A stretch of DNA of 41,575 nucleotides from contig JAJYOU010000017.1 of the NCBI GenBank assembly GCA_021795965.1, positions 1 through 41,575 on the forward strand, written 5' to 3'. This stretch comes from Chloroflexota bacterium (GTDB taxonomy: Bacteria; Chloroflexota; Anaerolineae; Anaerolineales; Villigracilaceae). The position numbers and the translations under genes are program-made. The notes under the pieces are model-generated. The model ran no database searches, was not told the origin of the DNA, and worked only from the letters and a program-made list of their open reading frames with translations. Positions 34,016 to 41,575 of this stretch are shown here, in pieces (the stretch's first letter is position 1; the number at the start of each line of letters is the position of its first letter).

Positions 34016-34573
34016 ATGCAAGATTATCGTGAAATTCTCGCCGAAATCCTGATTGATGAAAATTCACTCAAGAAGCGGGTTAAAGAATTAGCAGATGAAA
34101 TTAACCGCGATTATGCCGGGGAACAGGTCCTCCTGATTTGTATTTTAAGAGGCGCGTTGCCTTTTATGGTTGACCTGATGCGGAATTTGACCATCCAAAA
34201 TTCAATCGATTGCATGGCTGTATCTTCATATGGCGAGGGTGCGAGGGAATCCACGGGTAATGTGCGCATGACCCTCGATTTGCAGACCAACATCCAAGAC
34301 AAAAATGTGATCCTCGTGGAAGATATTGTCGATAGCGGTCATACCATCTCGCATGTGCTTGAAATGCTGAAAACACGCAAACCAAAATCGCTCAAAGTTT
34401 GCGTTCTCCTGGACAAGGTTTCCCGGAGGGAAGTTTCAGTTCCCATTGATTACCTGGGTTTTCCCATCGAAAACAAGTTCGTTTTCGGATATGGGCTCGA
34501 CTTGGATGAGTTTTACCGGAATTTGCCGTTTGTGGGAGTTGTCGATCTGAATCGGTATAATCAAAATGAGTAA
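34016..34573 (+). CDS. hpt: Hypoxanthine phosphoribosyltransferase, copy 1
   Basis: This enzyme converts hypoxanthine or guanine and PRPP to IMP or GMP. From ATG 34016 (AGGAG upstream) it has 185 residues. The PRPP-binding loop reads VILVEDIVDSGHT; LLICILRGALPFMVDLMR and FVFGYGLDLDEFYRNLPFVG are family hallmarks. The flexible-loop region reads SSYGEGARESTGNV. A second copy of the same length follows after 15 nt, so the pair arose by tandem duplication. Base preference may differ between copies but cannot be read. Confidence 0.93.
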   Translation: MQDYREILAEILIDENSLKKRVKELADEINRDYAGEQVLLICILRGALPFMVDLMRNLTIQNSIDCMAVSSYGEGARESTGNVRMTLDLQTNIQDKNVILVEDIVDSGHTISHVLEMLKTRKPKSLKVCVLLDKVSRREVSVPIDYLGFPIENKFVFGYGLDLDEFYRNLPFVGVVDLNRYNQNE

Positions 34574-34588
34574 TGGGAGATTGCGCTG

Positions 34589-35146
34589 ATGCAAGCCTAT
34601 CAGGAATTTATGGATGAAGTGCTCGTCACCGGGGAAGAAATTGCCAAGCGAGTCCAGGAAATTGGAAATCAAATCAACAAGGATTATGCCGGCGAAGATT
34701 TGCTGGTGGTATGCCTGCTTCGCGGTGGTCTGGTCTTCACTGCTGATCTCATTCGAACGCTAACAGTTTCTCACGAACTCGATTGCATGTCGCTGACATC
34801 TTATGGAACCGGGCATTATTCGTCCAGCGGGAATGTGAGGGTAAATCTTGACCTGTTAACCAATATTGAAAATCGTCATGTTCTCCTTGTTGAAGATATT
34901 GTCGATAGCGGTCGAACCCTGGCACACGTTCTCATGATGTTGAAAACACGCGAACCCAGGAGCGTTAAAGTTTGTGTCATGTTGGATAAAAAGATGCGGC
35001 GTGAAGTCCCGGTGACAGTGGACTACGTGGGGTTTGACGTGCCGGATAAATATGTTTTTGGCTACGGAATCGATATCGATGAAAATTACCGCAATTTGCC
35101 TTTTATTGCCAGCGCAAACCTGGAAAAATATCAGAAACCTGCATAA
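34589..35146 (+). CDS. hpt: Hypoxanthine phosphoribosyltransferase, copy 2
   Basis: This paralogue has 185 residues. The PRPP loop VLLVEDIVDSGRT, LLVVCLLRGGLVFTADLIRT and YVFGYGIDIDENYRNLPFIA are present. Its flexible loop TSYGTGHYSSSGNV is closer to the common HPRT form (SYG..T.SSG.V) than copy 1, so this may be the canonical enzyme. The ATG at 34589 is preceded by GGGAG. Its TAA shares the last A with the ATG of the next gene. Confidence 0.94.
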   Translation: MQAYQEFMDEVLVTGEEIAKRVQEIGNQINKDYAGEDLLVVCLLRGGLVFTADLIRTLTVSHELDCMSLTSYGTGHYSSSGNVRVNLDLLTNIENRHVLLVEDIVDSGRTLAHVLMMLKTREPRSVKVCVMLDKKMRREVPVTVDYVGFDVPDKYVFGYGIDIDENYRNLPFIASANLEKYQKPA

Positions 35147-36834
35147 TGTCTCAAGCTGAGCCTCCTTCTCCTGAATCCATTTTGACAGGACGATGGGTTG
35201 CCCTCATCCGCGGGAAAATTATTGCCCAGGGAACTTCGCGGGAGCAGGTGATCATGATTGCCCGCAATATCAGGAATAAAGAAGAAGCGGAAATACGATA
35301 TATACCTGAATTGCCTGTTTCGATCCCGCTTCTGGAAAAAATTCGGGAAATCATTTCGGCAGATCAACCGGTCTACCTGGTTGGCGGTGCCGTTAGGGAC
35401 GCCGTTTTGGGGCAAAGTTCTCATGATCTAGATTTTGCCTGTAAAAACGGAATCCAACTTGCCAGGAAAGTCGCCAACGAACTTTCCGCGGCATTTTTTA
35501 TTTTGGATGAATCTTTCGATACTGCACGGGTTATATTCCAACCTGAAGGGGAAGAGCGAACAATTCTCGATTTCGCTGGTTTTCGCGGACCTTCGTTAAA
35601 CGAGGATTTGGCAGGACGAGATTTCACTATTAATGCAGTCGCAATGGATATTAAGACTGGTGAAATCATTGATCCCTTGGATGGGATCAGGGACATTCGC
35701 GCAAGGAGGATCAAAGCTTGTTCACAGGATTCAATCCTTGCTGACCCGATCCGCATTCTACGTGCCGTTCGTCTGGCAGCAGGACTTGGATTTTCGATTG
35801 AACCCGAGACCCGGAAATTAATGAAAAATTCGGTTTCTTTTCTGGGAAATATTTCGGCCGAACGTCTGAGAGATGAAATATTTAAGATCCTGGAAGGACC
35901 AAAGCCCGACGTATCCATGCGGGCACTTGAAATTCTGGGAACTTTCAACATCATTTTGCCTGAGCTGGTCGATTTGAAAAATATTACACAATCAGCCCCG
36001 CATGTCCATGATGTTTGGGAACATACAGCTTCAACATTAAAGCATCTTGAAGCCATTTTGAACGCCCTGGCACCCAAATATGATGAAAAAACCGCAAATT
36101 CGGATTTAATGAACGGGCTGCTGGTCCTCAGGCTTGGTCGATACCGCGAACAATTGGGAGAATATATCGCCCGGCAGGCAACGGTTGATCGCTCACATCG
36201 GGCGACGCTATTTTTCGCGGCACTCTATCACGATATTCTTAAGCCTCAGACCCGGACGGTGGAGGAAAACGGCAGGGTTCGCTTCCTCGGTCACGATCAG
36301 CAGGGTGCAATTATTGCAGCTCAACGTGCCAAAGAACTTCGCCTGAGCAATCATGAAATCGATACGATCAAACAAATCATCCAGTATCACATGCGAATTC
36401 ATGGGTATGCGAACCGCCAAAAAGAAGGAAAACCAATTTCTCCGCGCGCAATTTACCGCTTTTTTCGCGATAATGGAGAAACCGGTCTGGATTTGATCCT
36501 GCTGGCTTTGGCGGATGTTCGAGGAACCTGGGAGCAAACTCTCAACCCTGATTATTGGACAGCAGTCTTGGACGTGTGCCGTACTTTACTCGAAGCCTGG
36601 TTTGAAAAGCCTGATAAGTTCGTCAGACCCCCGATGTTGGTGAACGGGAATGATATTATGGAGGCGTTGAGCTTAAACCCTGGTCCTGAAATTGGGAAAA
36701 TTCTCGAAGGAATTCGTGAATTCCAGGTGGCTGGTGCGATTAAAACACGCGAAGGTGCCCTGGTTTTTGCACGCGGCTGGTTGTCTGGTCATCGTGAACC
36801 TGAAAAAATCCAGAAAATCCAAAGAATTAAGTAA
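35146..36834 (+). CDS. cca: tRNA nucleotidyltransferase (CCA-adding/poly(A) polymerase family) with HD domain
   Basis: This 562-residue protein maintains tRNA 3' CCA ends, or adds part of CCA. Residues about 10-54 form an N-terminal extension resembling DUF5678-type segments (GRWVALIRGKIIAQGTSREQ). Then come the class II nucleotidyltransferase core with YLVGGAVRDAVLGQSSHDLD (77-96), the DLAGRDFTINAVAMD segment, and the RNA-binding region DPIRILRAVRLAAGLGF. A C-terminal HD-type phosphohydrolase part contains LFFAALYHDILKP and FLGHDQQG. The ATG overlaps the hpt stop by one base, so it is translationally coupled. Whether it adds CCA, CC or A cannot be decided by eye. Confidence 0.88.
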   Translation: MSQAEPPSPESILTGRWVALIRGKIIAQGTSREQVIMIARNIRNKEEAEIRYIPELPVSIPLLEKIREIISADQPVYLVGGAVRDAVLGQSSHDLDFACKNGIQLARKVANELSAAFFILDESFDTARVIFQPEGEERTILDFAGFRGPSLNEDLAGRDFTINAVAMDIKTGEIIDPLDGIRDIRARRIKACSQDSILADPIRILRAVRLAAGLGFSIEPETRKLMKNSVSFLGNISAERLRDEIFKILEGPKPDVSMRALEILGTFNIILPELVDLKNITQSAPHVHDVWEHTASTLKHLEAILNALAPKYDEKTANSDLMNGLLVLRLGRYREQLGEYIARQATVDRSHRATLFFAALYHDILKPQTRTVEENGRVRFLGHDQQGAIIAAQRAKELRLSNHEIDTIKQIIQYHMRIHGYANRQKEGKPISPRAIYRFFRDNGETGLDLILLALADVRGTWEQTLNPDYWTAVLDVCRTLLEAWFEKPDKFVRPPMLVNGNDIMEALSLNPGPEIGKILEGIREFQVAGAIKTREGALVFARGWLSGHREPEKIQKIQRIK

Positions 36835-36852
36835 TTTTCAAGCGAGGCTTGT

Positions 36853-37617
36853 ATGGAAAAAGCATTTATAAATGGGAAAACAATCGCATTTGATCGATTT
36901 GGTCATGGAAAGCCGCTTTTGATGATCCATGGCTTCCCTCTGGATCATCATTCCTGGGATGGCATAAAGGTGCATCTTGCTGATAAATTCGATTTAATCC
37001 TGCCTGATTTGCCAGGGTTTGGAGATTCGGATATCGGAAAAGACGAAGCATCAACAGCCCAAATAGCGCAGGATTTGGCAGCTCTCCTGGATCATCTCAA
37101 GGTTCAGAAGGCATTTGTCGCAGGTCATTCAATGGGCGGGTATGTTGCCCTGGCTCTCGCTCAGCAACAACCTGGGAAAATATTTGGCTTGGGGATGATC
37201 AGCTCACAAGTTTTACCAGATAGCGATGAGCGGAAAAAGGCACGCCTTGCAAGTGCCGAAAAAGTATCAACCGAAGGAGTGGGTGTGCTGCTGGATATGG
37301 CTGAAAAATTGTCTGCCGACCCTCGCCTGGTTCCTTATTTCCGCGATATGATTCTCAGGCAAAAACCGGCTGGTGTGATCGCTGGACTAAAAGCCATGGC
37401 TGCCCGTCCGGACGCGACCCCCTTTTTTTCGAAATTTAAGTTTCCTGTCGTCCTGGTTCACGGAAACGACGATAGCTTAATTCCCCCGGCTCGGACGCTG
37501 GAAATGAAAGAGATGCTATCGCATGCTGAGGTCATTTTGCTCGATAAAGTGGGCCATTCACCCATGATCGAGCAACCTGAAAAAACCGCGGCTGCTTTAC
37601 TGAAGTTTTTGGATTAA
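36853..37617 (+). CDS. Alpha/beta hydrolase
   Basis: This 254-residue serine hydrolase fold protein has the oxyanion region MIHGFPLDHHSWDG, nucleophile elbow GHSMGG, acid-bearing VLVHGNDDSLIPP and catalytic His in VGHSPMIEQPE, so the triad is complete. No signal peptide is seen. It starts at ATG 36853 after GAGG and lies 18 nt after cca, probably as the last gene of the same transcript. The substrate is unknown; the sequence is of the common MhpC/esterase/3-oxoadipate enol-lactonase-like type. Confidence 0.9.
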   Translation: MEKAFINGKTIAFDRFGHGKPLLMIHGFPLDHHSWDGIKVHLADKFDLILPDLPGFGDSDIGKDEASTAQIAQDLAALLDHLKVQKAFVAGHSMGGYVALALAQQQPGKIFGLGMISSQVLPDSDERKKARLASAEKVSTEGVGVLLDMAEKLSADPRLVPYFRDMILRQKPAGVIAGLKAMAARPDATPFFSKFKFPVVLVHGNDDSLIPPARTLEMKEMLSHAEVILLDKVGHSPMIEQPEKTAAALLKFLD

Positions 37618-37676
37618 TGCATTTTCCTGATGGCGAACTCAGGAATCAATTATTGGGATAAATTTTATTATTATTT

Positions 37677-37973
37677 TTACGGATAAATTTCGGTTAAGAC
37701 GGGTTCGTAAGTGCAGCGGCAACCACCGGAATGCGAACAACCCTGATGGGGCAGGCTTGGAACCGTATCTTTTGGGAATGTTCCCCTTAATTCATAACAA
37801 TACGGGCAAGCGTCATTCGCGACGGTGATTCGAATTTCTGATATCCTCGAATTTTCGCGAAATTTCCTCAGGGTAACCGCCTGCACCGAAAATTCCCTGA
37901 GATCTGCATTGCAATTTACACATAGTGTGTCAGTGTCAGGTGAAGAAGCATTGCATTTTGAGCAAGTTTGCAC
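37677..37973 (-). CDS. Small zinc-ribbon protein with a Cys/His-rich C-terminus
   Basis: This 98-residue protein starts at GTG 37973, supported by GGAGG 6 nt upstream. The N-terminus is a zinc ribbon (CSKCNASSPDTDTLCVNC, C4/C7/C18/C21). The C-terminal half has CPYCYELRG and LPHQGCSHSGGCRCTYEPVL, a second likely metal site. That second pattern (CxxC, then HxxCxxxxxCRC) recalls the ends of Mu F/SPP1 gp7-type phage head proteins, but the match is loose. Function unknown. It stands alone and converges on the hydrolase gene. Confidence 0.75.
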   Translation of the reverse strand: MQTCSKCNASSPDTDTLCVNCNADLREFSVQAVTLRKFRENSRISEIRITVANDACPYCYELRGTFPKDTVPSLPHQGCSHSGGCRCTYEPVLTEIYP

Positions 37974-38507
37974 AATCTACCTCCAGAAATTTTTCTAAAT
38001 TGTACTCTTGGCAGGTTAACCTGAAAAGGTTAAAGAAAATTAAAAAATTAGAACAAAGGGTTCTTTCTTTTGAAACTTTTTGGACGGGTGTATTTTCGAC
38101 TCAATCTCTTTACCCAAGGGTTGTATCGTAATTAAACGTATAATTTCAGGTGATTTTATCGAAGTGCCGTTGATGTCTTTTTCCTGAAAAGGCATTTTAT
38201 ATCAGGATTTAGAAGTCAGAAAACGGGGATGGAATCCTGTTTATCTCAAGAGTATTTAATTCCTTGGTTTTACTCTTCCGGGTAACAGAATTAGGGCGAA
38301 ATTTGTTCTCCTGGTAGGACGCATAGTGTTCGAATTCCCCAATTTGAATGTAGAAGCTATCAGTACAGCTAATATAAATTGCTGCTTTGATCATTTATTA
38401 TGATGCCACTGCGGACGTGACAAGTCATCCAGGCAAGTCGTTTGTGGTAAACTTATTCAGTTTTGCGTTCGTTGCTTTAGTTTCTTTCAAATTTTTAGGA
38501 GGCTTAA
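37974..38507. other. Divergent intergenic stretch before ppdK
   Basis: This stretch must hold promoters for the zinc-ribbon gene and ppdK. A minus-strand frame at 38209-38394 (61 codons) lacks a ribosome binding site and a recognisable motif, so I do not call it. A TATAAA at 38373-38378 has no -35 box at proper spacing. No tRNA or strong hairpin is seen. Confidence 0.35.
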
Positions 38508-41270
38508 ATGTCCAAAAAATGGGTTTATATGTTCGAAGAAGTCGCAGATGCGGAAGCTTACGCCAAATCCTGGGATGGCGTACGTGGATTGTTAGGCGGT
38601 AAGGGTGCTGGTCTGGCTGATATGACCCGCGCAGGAGTTCCAGTCCCTCCCGGGTTTACGGTGACTACCGAAGCCTGTAATGAATATCGCAAAAGCGGTC
38701 AATTTCCTGCAGGGATGTGGGATCAGGAACTTGCCGGCTTGAAAAAAGTTGAACAGCAAACAGGCAAGAAATTTGGTGATTCAACCAATCCCCTCATGGT
38801 TTCATGCCGTTCAGGGGCGAAATTTTCCATGCCCGGCATGATGAATACGATTTTGAATATTGGTTTGATGGATAAATCAGCCGAAGGCATGATCAAATTA
38901 ACCAATAATCCGCGCTTCGTTTGGGATTCTTACCGTCGGTTGATCGAAATGTTCGGAACCGTGGTCATGGACATCGAAGACGAAGCCTTCGAACACCCAA
39001 TGGCTGAATATAAAGCCAAAAAAGGTTACAAGCTTGATACCGAAATGAAAGCTGAAGACTGGAAGGAAATGGTCTCCATCTTTAAGGAAGTTTACAAAAA
39101 GAAAACCGGGACTGATTTCCCCCAGGATGTTTTAGTGCAATTGCGTCTTTCCACCGAAGCCGTTTTCAAAAGCTGGAATGGCAAAAAAGCCGTGGATTAT
39201 CGCCGTGCTACCAAAATTTCGGATGATCTTGGTACAGCAGTGAATATTGTCACCATGGTCTTTGGGAATATGGGCGATGACTCGGGTACTGGGGTTGCCT
39301 TCACGCGTAATCCTTCCACCGGCGAGAAGAAAATGATGGGTGAATACCTGCTCAATGCCCAGGGCGAAGATGTGGTCGCAGGCATCCGCAATACCCACCA
39401 GATTGAAAACCTGATCGAAGAAATGCCGGACGTTTATCATCAATTTATGGATATCACTGCCAAGCTTGAAAAACATTATACCGAGATGCAGGATGTCGAA
39501 TTCACGATTGAACGCGGCAAGCTCTGGATGCTTCAGACCCGCAATGGCAAAAGAACCGCAAAAGCCATTGTCAAAATCGCGGTCGATATGGCAAACGAAG
39601 GTCTTATCAGCAGGGAAGAAGCCGTTCTGCGTGTCGGTCCCACTGATGTTGATGCAGTTCTTCACCCTCAGTTTGACAGTGCCGCCAAAGCTGCAGCTGA
39701 AAAAGCTGGGAAATTCCTTGCCAGCGGTGTTAATGCTTCCCCCGGTGCAGCAGTCGGTCAGGCTTATTTGGATGCCGACAAAGCTGAGCTGATGGCGAAG
39801 GAACACAAGCAGGATACCATCATGGTTCGACCTTTTACCAAGCCTGATGATGTCCACGGGATGATCGCCTCCAAGGGCGTCCTCACCAGCGAGGGAGGTG
39901 CAACCTCCCACGCCGCTGTTGTTGCCCGTCAATTTGGCATTCCCTGCGTGGTCGGTGCCAATAAGATCAAGGTCGACCTGGAAAAACGTGTCATGGTGAT
40001 CGGTGACAAGGTCGTCAAAGAAGGTGAATGGATCTCCGTCGATGGCACCACCGGTCAGGTTTTCCTGGGAAAAATCCCAACATCTGCTCCCTCCTTCGAA
40101 GAACAGACTGAGCTTCTGACATTGTTAAGTTGGGCTGATGATATTTGCGCCCGCGATGGCATCCGAATCATGCCCGACGGTCGCAAGAGCCGTGGTTTAC
40201 AAGTCTGGACCAACGCAGATTACCCGAAAGATGCCCGTCGTGCCCGTTCCTACGGTGCCAAAGGGATTGGTCTCTGCCGAACCGAGCACATGTTCTTTGA
40301 AACTGAACGCCTGCCGATCGTGCAGAAAATGATTTTATCCAAGACCAGTGAAGAACGCACAAAGCAGTTGAACTTGCTTCTCCCCAGCCAGCGTAAAGAT
40401 TTTGACGGCTTGTTTGAAGCCATGGACGGAAATCCGGTCATCATTCGCCTGATTGATCCCCCTCTTCACGAATTTATGCCTGACGAAGAGAAACTTCTCG
40501 AAGAAGTCATCACCATGCGTGTCAAAGGTGAGACCAAGGGTTTGGCAGAAAAAGAAAATCTGCTGGATTCCATTCGTAAATTGCATGAATCCAACCCGAT
40601 GATGGGTTTGCGCGGAGTCCGTCTTTCAATCGCCATGCCCGAAATCGTTGAAATGCAGGTTCGCGCCATTTTTGAAGCCGCCTGCGATTGCGCCCTTCGC
40701 GGCATCGTCGTCCGACCAGAAGTGATGATCCCCCTGACCGGCACGGTCAAGGAACTGGAATGGATCCAACCTCGTCTGCAGCGCATTGCAGCCACTGTTC
40801 TGGCTGAAAAGAAAGTCGCCAAACTGGAATACAAGTTTGGAACCATGATCGAAATCCCGCGAGCTGCCGTCACAGCCTCTGAAATCGCCAAATTGGCCGA
40901 ATTCTTCTCCTTCGGAACCAATGATCTGACCCAGATGACCTTCGGCTACTCCCGCGATGATGCCGAACGTAACTTCCTGGTTACATACGTTGAGCAGGGT
41001 ATTCTGCCGAAGAACCCCTTCCAGACGCTCGACCGCGCTGGGGTAGGACGCCTGATGCAGATAGCCATCAATGATGGGCGCAAAACCCGGCCAGATCTCG
41101 AAGTCGGCATCTGTGGTGAACATGGCGGAGATCCTGAATCCATCGAATGGTGTCACATGATTGGGAATAACTACGTTTCCTGTTCTCCATTCCGTGTACC
41201 GGTTGCCCGCCTGGCTGCCGCTCACTCTGCCCTTAAGTTCTCAGGCAAGACGATTGCAGAAGATAAATAA
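38508..41270 (+). CDS. ppdK: Pyruvate, phosphate dikinase
   Basis: This cytoplasmic enzyme interconverts pyruvate, ATP and Pi with PEP, AMP and PPi. It has 920 residues, slightly longer than the 874-residue Clostridium enzyme. The N-terminal ATP-grasp part includes LLGGKGAGLADMTRAGVPVP. The central phosphohistidine domain has catalytic H468 in GGATSHAAVVARQFGIPCVV. The C-terminal TIM barrel carries GLCRTEHMFF, FSFGTNDLTQMTFGYSRDD and catalytic C869 in GICGEHGGDP. All key residues are present. The ATG is preceded by TTAGGAGGCTTAA, a strong site. In anaerobes it can run in glycolysis with PPi or supply PEP for gluconeogenesis. A strong terminator follows. Confidence 0.97.
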   Translation: MSKKWVYMFEEVADAEAYAKSWDGVRGLLGGKGAGLADMTRAGVPVPPGFTVTTEACNEYRKSGQFPAGMWDQELAGLKKVEQQTGKKFGDSTNPLMVSCRSGAKFSMPGMMNTILNIGLMDKSAEGMIKLTNNPRFVWDSYRRLIEMFGTVVMDIEDEAFEHPMAEYKAKKGYKLDTEMKAEDWKEMVSIFKEVYKKKTGTDFPQDVLVQLRLSTEAVFKSWNGKKAVDYRRATKISDDLGTAVNIVTMVFGNMGDDSGTGVAFTRNPSTGEKKMMGEYLLNAQGEDVVAGIRNTHQIENLIEEMPDVYHQFMDITAKLEKHYTEMQDVEFTIERGKLWMLQTRNGKRTAKAIVKIAVDMANEGLISREEAVLRVGPTDVDAVLHPQFDSAAKAAAEKAGKFLASGVNASPGAAVGQAYLDADKAELMAKEHKQDTIMVRPFTKPDDVHGMIASKGVLTSEGGATSHAAVVARQFGIPCVVGANKIKVDLEKRVMVIGDKVVKEGEWISVDGTTGQVFLGKIPTSAPSFEEQTELLTLLSWADDICARDGIRIMPDGRKSRGLQVWTNADYPKDARRARSYGAKGIGLCRTEHMFFETERLPIVQKMILSKTSEERTKQLNLLLPSQRKDFDGLFEAMDGNPVIIRLIDPPLHEFMPDEEKLLEEVITMRVKGETKGLAEKENLLDSIRKLHESNPMMGLRGVRLSIAMPEIVEMQVRAIFEAACDCALRGIVVRPEVMIPLTGTVKELEWIQPRLQRIAATVLAEKKVAKLEYKFGTMIEIPRAAVTASEIAKLAEFFSFGTNDLTQMTFGYSRDDAERNFLVTYVEQGILPKNPFQTLDRAGVGRLMQIAINDGRKTRPDLEVGICGEHGGDPESIEWCHMIGNNYVSCSPFRVPVARLAAAHSALKFSGKTIAEDK

Positions 41271-41282
41271 CTCAATCACGAT

Positions 41283-41315
41283 AAAAATAGCGGCCATCAG
41301 GCCGCTATTTTTTTA
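41283..41315. terminator. Terminator after ppdK
   Basis: A 13-bp stem (41283-41295 with 41300-41312) with a 4-nt ATCA loop and flanking A and T runs forms a classic terminator 12 nt beyond the ppdK stop. It could also work in reverse. Confidence 0.92.
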
Positions 41316-41399
41316 TCTTAATCGATTTTCGGTATATTCTTCCTATTATTGTGATATCAATTAATCAAAACTTAAATGGAAAAACAAAGGAAGATTCAA

Positions 41400-41573
41400 A
41401 TGGATGTATTGACTGCAATAAAAACTCGTCACTCTGTTGGCAGGGTCAAACCAGATCCCATCCCGGAAGCAATTATTAATACACTTTTATCAGCTGCTGT
41501 GCAGGCGCCTAATCATTTTAAAGTTCGACCCTGGCAATTTGTGGTTCTCACCGGGGGAAGCCGGGAAAAATAA
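41400..41573 (+). CDS. Nitroreductase N-terminal part, early stop at the window edge
   Basis: From ATG 41400 (AAAGGAAGATTCAA upstream) the frame encodes 57 residues that match the N-terminus of FMN-dependent nitroreductases: IKTRHSVGRVKPDPIPEAII, LLSAAVQAPNHFKVRPWQFV and VLTGGSREK. The family is normally about 170-220 residues. Here a TAA follows directly after REK, inside a GGGAAAAATAAAC run, two bases before the window ends. Either the gene is broken or a base is missing in the A run. A frame starting at 41376 is also open but has a worse ribosome binding site. Confidence 0.7.
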   Translation: MDVLTAIKTRHSVGRVKPDPIPEAIINTLLSAAVQAPNHFKVRPWQFVVLTGGSREK

Positions 41574-41575
41574 AC

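Noticed and set aside
38209-38394. 61-codon minus-strand frame upstream of ppdK
   Set aside because: No ribosome binding site, no family resemblance, and it occupies an expected promoter region.
39132-39932. 266-codon minus-strand frame inside ppdK
   Set aside because: It is a shadow of the ppdK coding sequence, whose motifs are intact on the plus strand.

Overview
The window looks like chromosomal DNA of a Chloroflexota bacterium, most likely class Anaerolineae. This is inferred from protein style and gene neighbourhoods, not from a marker-gene search. GC content is moderate, ribosome binding sites are mostly AGGAG-like, and genes form short tightly packed operons. I see no insertion sequence, prophage, CRISPR array, rRNA or tRNA gene. 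A TtuA/TtuB-type tRNA 2-thiolation pair hints at thermophilic ancestry but does not prove it.

Layout. (1) 1-1930: two terminator hairpins, a gene-poor stretch and cinA. (2) 1931-14700, minus strand: two complete branched-chain-amino-acid-type (Liv) ABC transporters in tandem, each ordered binding protein, LivH, LivM, LivG, LivF, with kynureninase upstream of the second. (3) 15175-17377, minus: a single-domain response regulator, a DUF192 protein and a LysM/M23 peptidase. (4) 17445-20205, plus: exonuclease III and FtsH; a bidirectional terminator then separates FtsH from a convergent acyl-CoA ligase. (5) 22068-26247: RNA modification genes on both strands, namely miaA with yraN and an unannotated 54-residue frame, the ttuB/ttuA pair, and queF with a YhhQ-type transporter. 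(6) 26345-31911, minus: a glutamine synthetase adenylyltransferase with inserted ACT domains, a DMT exporter and an AraC/Ogt DNA-repair protein whose 5' end appears frameshifted. (7) 32004-37617, plus: a consensus promoter and structured leader drive L21, L27 and an unusual L31, followed by thymidine kinase, two tandem hypoxanthine phosphoribosyltransferases, a CCA-adding-type enzyme and an alpha/beta hydrolase. (8) 37677-41575: a small zinc-ribbon protein, pyruvate phosphate dikinase with a strong terminator, and the start of a nitroreductase.

Metabolic reading. The Liv systems import amino acids or related solutes, and kynureninase links one of them by position to tryptophan breakdown. Pyruvate phosphate dikinase, the fatty acyl-CoA ligase and nucleobase/nucleoside salvage (tdk, two hpt) fit a fermentative, scavenging heterotroph.

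Most unusual items: ribosomal protein L31 carrying a C-terminal domain that resembles the RNA polymerase alpha CTD; GlnE with two GlnD-like ACT domains between its two catalytic halves; a TtuB-like sulfur carrier that ends Gly-Gly-Asn-Gln instead of Gly-Gly; the structured rplU leader; and a CinA whose C-terminal deamidase active-site motif has been lost.
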